This document shows positions 57,650 to 64,000 of a stretch of 64,000 nt of DNA, one piece after another. The DNA is from Aquatica leii (Eukaryota; Arthropoda; Insecta; Coleoptera; Lampyridae): the NCBI GenBank assembly GCA_035610365.1, contig CM069434.1:99126806-99190805 (forward strand), read 5' to 3'. Made by a program: the position numbers and the translations under genes. The notes under the pieces were generated by a model. The model ran no database searches, was not told the origin of the DNA, and saw only the letters and a list, made by a program, of their open reading frames with translations. Positions within the stretch are counted from its first letter, which is position 1, and every line of letters starts with the position of its first letter.

Positions 57650-59216
57650 TGATTCTTCTTTGCTTCAAGCTTCGGATTGGGATTTTACATTTTTAATTAA
57701 ATTTTATTGATGCTCACCTTTGGGGGTCATTACAATCTAAGTGATTGAATGCTTGATGTTTTATATTTTATATTTCATTTTATGTTGGGGAAATCTCAAG
57801 GTTTATTGTGTACCACAGTGTGGGTAGGTATATGAATTTTTTTGTTAATGCGCTGACCAAAGACTTATATTTTATTTGCAGTTGTTTTACTGCTTTATTT
57901 TGATGTATTTGATTACATTTTATTGCCGATTCTAAGAATTTCTTCTCTGGAACTCGTCTTCTCGAATTTGAGTTTTTTAATTGCTTACGTGCAATTGTAA
58001 AGACGATCATTTTGAGTTTACCTTTGAGCATATAATTATATGTGTAACTTTGAAACTCACTTAGAGCATTTATACCTAATTTTCTTGTTTGAAGTAATGG
58101 TGATAATTTTCATTTCCATTTTAAAGTTTTGTATTTAATCTTGTTATTTATTAATTTGCCCTGTGTGAGGACGGGAGTAGAATTTTCTCACAGCAATACA
58201 TGTTGCTTGTAGTAAGAACCGACTAACCTTGGGAACTTTTGTTTAGTATTTCTTCTTCAATTCTTCAATCTCTTCTTTTTTGAGTTATTGAGTGAGGTGG
58301 AAATTGTTTTGAGTTATTTTGGTATTTATGGAATATACGTCAAACGATGACGCGGATTCGCACGACGTCCCTCTTTTATTTGTATCCTTCGTTACATAGT
58401 ACTGTCGAACTTGTAATTCTAGTTTCATCTTCCGCTTTGGGAAAATGGTAGGTGGTCGGTATTCCTAAAGTGTAATCCGCTATCCTCGATTGTGACTTAT
58501 TAGGTTTTACTACCTTTACCGATTTTGACTTGTAATTTAAGGTTTAGATTAGGATTTAATTACGTTAAGTTATTTTATACTAACATTAGAATGTCTTCCG
58601 TGTTTGAACCGTGTCATAGTTGTTGCAACCGAAGCTGCCAACGTTTCGCCCACTTTTGTAAGGGGCTTTATCAGGGCGTGAGATAAATCGCAAAACTCAA
58701 ACAAGTAATCAAAATCTAACTAAGAACTTGTCAAAAGTTAGGTTATCCACTTGTGAAACAAGCCATAACATAAACTCTGAAAAGATAAGAAAGAAAACGA
58801 TAAAATAAAAAAGCAAACCAAAATCTAACAAAAAACCACTACCGAGTTAGGTAATCAACTTGTGAACCAAACTCCGTAGAAGTGCAACCACTATGACCCG
58901 GTTCAAACCCGGAAGACATTCTAATGTTAGTATAGATTCCGGCCGTGGAAGCCTTCGCTATTAAGTTAAGTTATTTTGTTTAGGAAATAAATTTTTGGAA
59001 TTTGACTTTTGTGCAACAAAGTTGCGAGATTTGCTTTTCGTTTGTTGTCGTTTATTTTGCGTTTGTTATTGGTTTTTGCGTTTGTCGTTTTGTTCTGCAC
59101 TTAAGTGCGTGGGTTTGAATTAAGTTTCAAGTAGGATGAGTTAAGAGTAGTTTAGTTGTTTTGTTCTGCACTTTGCAGTTTGAAACCTTCCGATTTCAAA
59201 TTTTATGGAAGGGGTG
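57650..59216 (+). other. Gypsy-2 3' untranslated region and purine tract
   Basis: Collinear with 12,061-13,140 on the opposite strand (Gypsy-1) except for the 58,577-58,965 insertion and a short extra segment near 59,105-59,160. It ends in the purine tract GGAAGGGGTG (59,207-59,216) immediately before the 3' LTR, where plus-strand DNA synthesis would be primed. No open frames are conserved between the two copies. Confidence 0.8.
58577..58965 (-). mobile_element. 389-bp inverted-repeat element with a hammerhead-like core and 12-bp target duplication
   Basis: Inserted in the Gypsy-2 untranslated region with a perfect duplication TTAAGTTATTTT (58,565-58,576 and 58,966-58,977); Gypsy-1 shows the empty site. 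The first 51 bases (ATACTAACATTAGAATGTCT onward) pair with 58,883-58,933 with about three mismatches. A 32-base tail (AGATTCCGGCCGTGGAAGCC onward) follows the right arm. On the minus strand near 58,675-58,635 the core CUGAUAA, stem GCCC/GGGC, GAAACGUU and GCC/GGC stem I resembles a minimal hammerhead. A B-box-like GGTTCAAACCC lies in the right arm. No protein is encoded. Confidence 0.7.
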
Positions 59217-60008
59217 TGTAACGTCCCGTTAGAGTTCATTACATTTAAAATTCAATTTTGCATTCGTTTATTTTCTGCAGCTAATATTGCACTTAAATTT
59301 ATTCAGTTTGGCAACGTCGCGTAGTTTTCAAATCGACCGAGCAATGGATTTTTGTTCGTACTTCCGTTTGAGCCATCTTGAGCTTACACGTCGTAGTGGT
59401 GCAAGAAAGACAAATTTTCTTATTTATGGGGTAAAAACGCATGCAAATTAATTTTTATTCTTTCCCACTAATTGCTGGTAAGTTTACTTTTATTTCGATA
59501 TAATTTTTCTATTGAATTCAGCATTTTTACTGGTTTCACAATGTTACGCAATACAGTTAGACAGAGGAATTGATTACAAGACCGTTGTATCTAAATTAAA
59601 CGTTTATTACTTTTGAATTGATATCGATTAATAGTTAGTTATAAGATTTTATGCTTTTATTTATCACTAATTTCAAGGTGATTGGCGCCCAAATATTGTT
59701 TTATTCCAAATATTGGTTTATCCCAAATATTGTTTTATTTCAAATATTGTTTTATTCCAAATATTGTTTTAATCCAAATAATGTTCATTTTTTCTTTAGT
59801 GTAAATAGTTAGTGTATTATGTTATAGTTGCAAATAAATTAAAGGAGTTCACGCTTGTGTATTTTACTTTCATTTAGGCTCACACCCAGAGGTCTGTGTT
59901 CCGACTGCCGCCGTGGTAAAATAAGTTTTTTTGCTTTCAATAAATGCATTTTTATATTTTGAACGTTTATTATTATTTTTATTGTACGTTTTTTTATTTT
60001 TTATTACA
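59217..60008 (+). repeat. 3' LTR of Gypsy-2 (shortened by an internal deletion)
   Basis: 792 bp, starting TGTAACGTCCCG and ending TTATTACA. Compared with the 5' LTR it lacks about 260 bases after GTATCTAAA (about 59,594) and has about five rather than three copies of the 20-base CCAAATATTG unit (59,686-59,785). It retains a segment near 59,880-59,930 (CACACCCAGAGGTCTGTGTT) that the 5' LTR lacks but Gypsy-1 shares (CCCAGAGGTCTGTGCTT). Confidence 0.9.
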
Positions 60009-60012
60009 TGTT

Positions 60013-62330
60013 GTAACTCGGGCGCTATCCATTTGCCTTTTCCCAGTTTTCTGATAAATTTCATTTGGTTTTCTTTCTTCCCCATCTTATTTTGGGATAA
60101 TCTACCATTCCGCCTGTATACAGTTATACCCGCTTAGTCGGCATTTTTTGTATTTTAAACTTTCAAACAATTTGGTAACAGTATTTAGTTTTTGGAAATT
60201 TTTTTTTGGGCGGTTGGCTGGGTACAGTAGGGAGTCACTCTTTTTGTTCTTTTACGTGCTGAAGAACGAACCAGACATGTAATCGTAGCTTTCTACGTCT
60301 TTCTCTATATCTATCTTTCTTATTTTTTATTTTTTTCTTCTTTGCTCTAGTTGTTTCCACTAAGACAACTATTTTTCTTTTTTTGTTTTTTCTTAAGGTT
60401 TGCCTTTTGGGTTGAGCAGTAAAGCAGGTGACTTTAGTTTAGATATCTAAGGAGAAGTAGTCGAGCTGTACAAAAACATTGTACTCTTTTTGTTGTTCAC
60501 TGCAACTATCCCTCTTTTTTTCCTAAGTCTTTTCTTTTTTGCTTGATGGGTCATTTGTTTTGGTATGTGGGTCTGAGTCTTGAGACAGACTACAACATGT
60601 TCTTTCTTTTCTTCCTTCTTTAGGAATTCTAGTTTTGGGATTATTAATACTTAAGTTTTTTTAGGGGTTTGTTTACGTGGGTTCGAGTTTTTATTGGAAT
60701 TTTAGGGTTTTTGGATTCTAGACGCTTGTCTAAATTTTTCTTTTTTTTTCTCCTCTTCTCACTTTTTTTTTTAGTCTTCTCTTTTCACTTGGTAGAAAAC
60801 CTCGTTGATATAATTCTTACGCGGAATCATATTTTGGTGGGTTTAATGAGTGCGTTCAATCATTTTGCTTCATGCTTTTCTAGTCTAAGTCGGGTTTGGT
60901 TAGTTTAAGAGAACTGCAAAATTATTGATTCTTTCTATTATTGGGTTGGTTTTTCATTGACCCCGCGATAGACAGGGTGAGCCCACTACTAACTATTTGA
61001 GGTTTTTAGAAATCGAGTTTTTTAGATAATCCGTCAAAATAAAATGTTATAGGTGTTTTTAACTCATTTTTAAAAAAGAAATGAAACAGATTGTAATTAA
61101 GTTACTGAAAAAGATTGACATTTAAACTAATAGATTACAAAAGAATTTAATGTTTTGAGAAGAATTTGTGTAAAAAAAATTATAAAATTAATACAAATAA
61201 AGTAGAAACTAGCGTAAAGTATTTTTAGACGCCTGGAAGAGGTGATATCACGTTGTATTTTTTTATGATGTGCCTAATTATAAAATTATGCAACGTATTA
61301 TTTTGTCACGTTAGAACAGTTTAATTTGCAGATGGCGCTAGTAAACAAAAAATTGTAAAATTTTTGAATGCTTTAAAAAGTTTGCAAATGGACTCGTATA
61401 TAATGTACAAAACTATATAATGTAATCAGTAATGCGAGTAATCTATGCGCTAATTAAAAATATACACAGACACTTATTTCTAACAAATTTGTACATTTAA
61501 ATGTTGTAATTTCTAAACTGTTGGTTAAGTAGATATCGACTAGGAATGCATAATAATAGTATTTGTAACGCGTGTTTATTTTCTACTAAACTCAACATTT
61601 GTTCAGACTTTGCAGTTTAAAAAAATTTAAAATTGGTATTTTTTGCAATTAAATTTTAAACGATGGTATTTATTAAATAACGTTTTTAATACTCCTAGCC
61701 AATTTTAACTTTATTACTAAACGTTTCGATATTTAATAAAACCAAAAACTTTACTAAACATTTTTACAAAAAATTGGGTTTAAAATTTATATTAAAAATT
61801 GAAATCACAATGATTAAAGTAAAATGTTAACGTATAAATAAAATTTATAAATTAATCAAAATTAAATTATTTTGTTACTTTTGATAAATCCTAAATACAA
61901 TGTAAACTCAATTTATTTAAATATAATTTATCTTAAAAATAAGCATTTATTTTTGTGAAATTTACCGTAATATGTTAAACGCATTGAGCTAAATAACGTA
62001 TATTGCAGAATCCACAAAATAAATTGCACGCTTATGAGTGCATAATAACAGTTCTGTTATCATAAGCTGTTATTGTAAAAAATTAAAGTTTAGTAATTAA
62101 CATTTACATTGGAATGTTACTGGAATAAAATATTAAACAGCAATTTACATGCTATGATAAATACACGTATGTAAATAACCCCGAGGACATGTTTAAAATA
62201 TAAAACAAAATCAGTATTAAAAGAATAACAATTTTTTTGAGGAAACAATTATTCGGACTGGACGAGAATTTTTATCGTATGCAATTTAGTTGAGATTTGA
62301 GATGTCTTTATTCAAGAAATCTGCTGCGAG
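60013..62330. other. No gene recognised
   Basis: T-rich to about 60,950, then AT-rich. The minus ORF at 59,870-60,085 spans the LTR boundary; its start (MGKKENQMKFIRKLGKGKWI) lies outside the LTR and has no recognised motif. The plus ORF at 60,669-60,908 is a hydrophobic low-complexity chance frame. Confidence 0.5.
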
Positions 62331-62700
62331 TGCAACTCATTCAACTTGTTTGAAACCGCAATAATAGACGCCAAAAGGCATCCGGCAATAGAATTCGCGA
62401 GATATACGCTTCTTCTTCGTAACTGAAGACTAGCGACGTTCGTGCGCGTGCTGCTGAAGGCGGTTTCGAACAAGACAATCTACATTGATAGTAGACGCTA
62501 GTAACCGTCGGTCTTTGGTTGTTGTAGGTCGTCGCGGCGCAACTTAATGATATTCACTCGACAAATTTAAACGAATTACCAAAAAAAGTTATTTACGAAT
62601 ATTAGTTTTAGTGATCATAAAAATCAACGTAGTGCCGTTGTTAGCAAAGGATCTAAAGTTGGGAAAAAAATCTTACCTACCAAAACTAAGGTAACAACTT
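62330..62700. other. CpG-richer patch, possible host promoter or noncoding first exon
   Basis: Within very AT-rich flanks, about 62,380-62,550 is rich in CG (for example GACGTTCGTGCGCGTGCTGC and GTAGGTCGTCGCGGCGC). A donor-like AAGGTAACA follows near 62,690. There is no long ORF. This is the only segment that looks more like host regulatory or untranslated sequence than transposon, but that is inference. Confidence 0.3.
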
Positions 62701-64000
62701 TCTTAACTTTTTTAATTAACTTTTTAATTTAGAATTTTACGGCATCAATTTAGTTTTTGCAGAATAAATTTTGGAGCTGAAGTGATAATATTTTGAACAT
62801 AAACAAACACCTAATAGAAGCGCTTTCAGATTTAATTACAATGTTTAACATTTAAGTCAATATAATCAGTCTAGAAAATTTATTAAAATTTCCATTTAAT
62901 TGAAATTTTGTGTTCTGAACCATTCTTATCAATTTCGCTTTAACATTACACCGCTTAAAGCGTAATTTAAAGATTACCATTAATTGTGACTGAAAATACA
63001 TTAGTCGAGTGTATTTACGTTAGAATTTATTTTAGTAACAGTTATTAATGGATTTTGTTTCTTGAGTATTTGTTTTGATTCACGTTAAATTGACGTTCTG
63101 ATATAATTTTTCTAATGAATGTCAAAAACATGACAAATCGTTACACGAAACCCATAACTTATACAAAACATCTTAACTGCTGAAATTTTGACATTTATAA
63201 GTGGAATTTGTTTAAAGTAAAATTGTGTATTTCTTATAAAACTGGGAAAACGTTCAATTTTATTTGAGTGTTAAAAATTAAACCGCAAATAACTTGTTGA
63301 TGCTATAAATACGCGTGCAATATGATTTTTGCATTTTAAGCAGACAAATAGTTACGAACTTTATATTTTGCATCTCAATAAGTGCTTCTTTATTATTATT
63401 ATTTCTATTTCTACAGACTGAGAATATTTATTCCACTAGATGATTAAAAATAATTTTGTAAACATAAGGTCAATATAACACAAAAAATATTTTGCGTTGA
63501 ATGAACAAAAATAAAGTTTAGTGTTACTTAATTTTATTTGCAATTTTGGTGCAATAAAAGATGCGTTGTGCATTGAATAAACCAAACAGATTTAAAAGTT
63601 TACAACGCCACCTTTGCAATAAAGGAATAGTTAAGTGCTTTCGTAAAAGCTCCCTTGTTAAGCATTTTGATACATTATTGGTTATTTTTACAGTTTTTTA
63701 CATACATTTTATCAAAAAAAGTTAAATGCGTTTTGTACTTTAATAAAAATTATTTGATTTATAATTTGCTTTGTTGTGCGTAAAAAAATTATAATAAAAA
63801 ATCTTGCGTCAAGATGTTAAAAAAAAACGCTATAGTAATAAGAATAAATGACACAAGTAATAATGTACATAAACTTTCTACACAGCGCCAGTAATACGGT
63901 GCTGCCAACATATCCATTGTAATTTTTTTGAATAAATATTTTTATAGTACTCTTGTTTAACATTAAATTATGACAATGTTTTTGAATGTAAAGTGAAATA
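62700..64000. other. AT-rich stretch without recognisable genes
   Basis: Stop-dense AT-rich DNA to the end of the window. No RNA genes, inverted ends or motif-bearing ORFs were seen. Confidence 0.5.

Larger units (their letters stand above)
55240..60008 (+). mobile_element. Ty3/Gypsy retrotransposon with both LTRs but no pol (Gypsy-2)
   Basis: A 4769-bp insertion of the same family as Gypsy-1. It is flanked by a 4-bp duplication TGTT (55,236-55,239 and 60,009-60,012), as expected for Gypsy integration. Order: 5' LTR (55,240-56,287), tRNA-Lys primer site, decayed gag leader and gag N-terminus, 3' untranslated region, purine tract, 3' LTR (59,217-60,008). All of protease, RT, RNase H and integrase is absent: gag N-terminus joins the 3' untranslated region near 57,650. 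With intact ends it could have been moved in trans by a full-length relative. A ribozyme-like element is inserted at 58,577-58,965. Confidence 0.92.

Noticed and set aside
1-64000. CRISPR array, rRNA or bacterial operon
   Set aside because: The tandem repeats found are minisatellites or transposon ends without spacers. No ribosomal RNA signature and no ribosome-binding-site-led gene series was seen.

Overview
The window looks like a transposon graveyard from an arthropod, most likely an insect. It is very AT-rich, has no operons or bacterial-style genes, and is packed with eukaryotic mobile elements of kinds typical of insect genomes: piggyBac, pogo, PIF/Harbinger, several IS630/Tc1-mariner lineages, BEL/Pao, Ty3/Gypsy, Copia, and R1/Jockey-like non-LTR fragments. 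I see no intact host protein gene. Nearly every recognisable coding stretch is a broken transposon ORF. All family calls come from reading translated motifs by eye; no database search was run.

Layout. 1-3.0 kb: AT-rich, nothing recognised. 3.0-5.2 kb: piggyBac pseudogene (minus) with one recognisable terminus. 6.97-7.4 kb: an interspersed repeat and a 30-bp minisatellite. 7.6-16.5 kb: two large inverted arms carrying the C-terminus of a Tc1/mariner-type transposase. The left arm is split by a 1.29-kb DNA transposon (CCCAG termini). Between the arms lie a USP-like fragment and a 5'-truncated Ty3/Gypsy element (Gypsy-1, minus) whose gag is fused in frame to the end of RT plus RNase H. 18.6-21.5 kb: nearly complete pogo-type element with a PHD-like finger. 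23.1-24.0 kb: possible MITE. 25.8-28.65 kb: BEL/Pao LTR and pol relic (minus), interrupted by a foldback-like element. About 30.5 kb: a strong candidate heat-shock element. 32.2-35.5 kb: PIF/Harbinger element with a MADF gene. 35.5-39.35 kb: three unrelated Tc1/mariner relics and a Copia integrase scrap. 40.4-42.6 kb: interspersed repeats with tRNA-like B boxes. 44.5-47.2 kb: non-LTR endonuclease (minus) and reverse transcriptase (plus) relics. 47.5-48.75 kb: a second BEL-type LTR interrupted by a 528-bp tandem element carrying a near-canonical hammerhead ribozyme. 49.9-50.26 kb: relic of an uncharacterised arthropod ORF family. 52.6-54.9 kb: Gypsy pol relics. 55.24-60.01 kb: full-length but pol-less Gypsy element (Gypsy-2, plus) with both LTRs, a tRNA-Lys primer site and a 4-bp target duplication. 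It carries an inserted inverted-repeat element with a degenerate hammerhead-like core. 60-64 kb: unassigned, apart from a small CpG-richer patch near 62.4 kb.

The standout is the hammerhead element at 47,667-48,194. It is a 342-bp unit present 1.5 times, flanked by a perfect 12-bp target duplication. Its type I hammerhead has the required core, a GUC cleavage site, matched stem I, a fully palindromic stem III and a 15-bp outer closing stem. It fits a small animal retrozyme or a Penelope-related non-autonomous element. The 58.6-kb insertion may be a second, decayed ribozyme-bearing family in the same window, also with a 12-bp target duplication.
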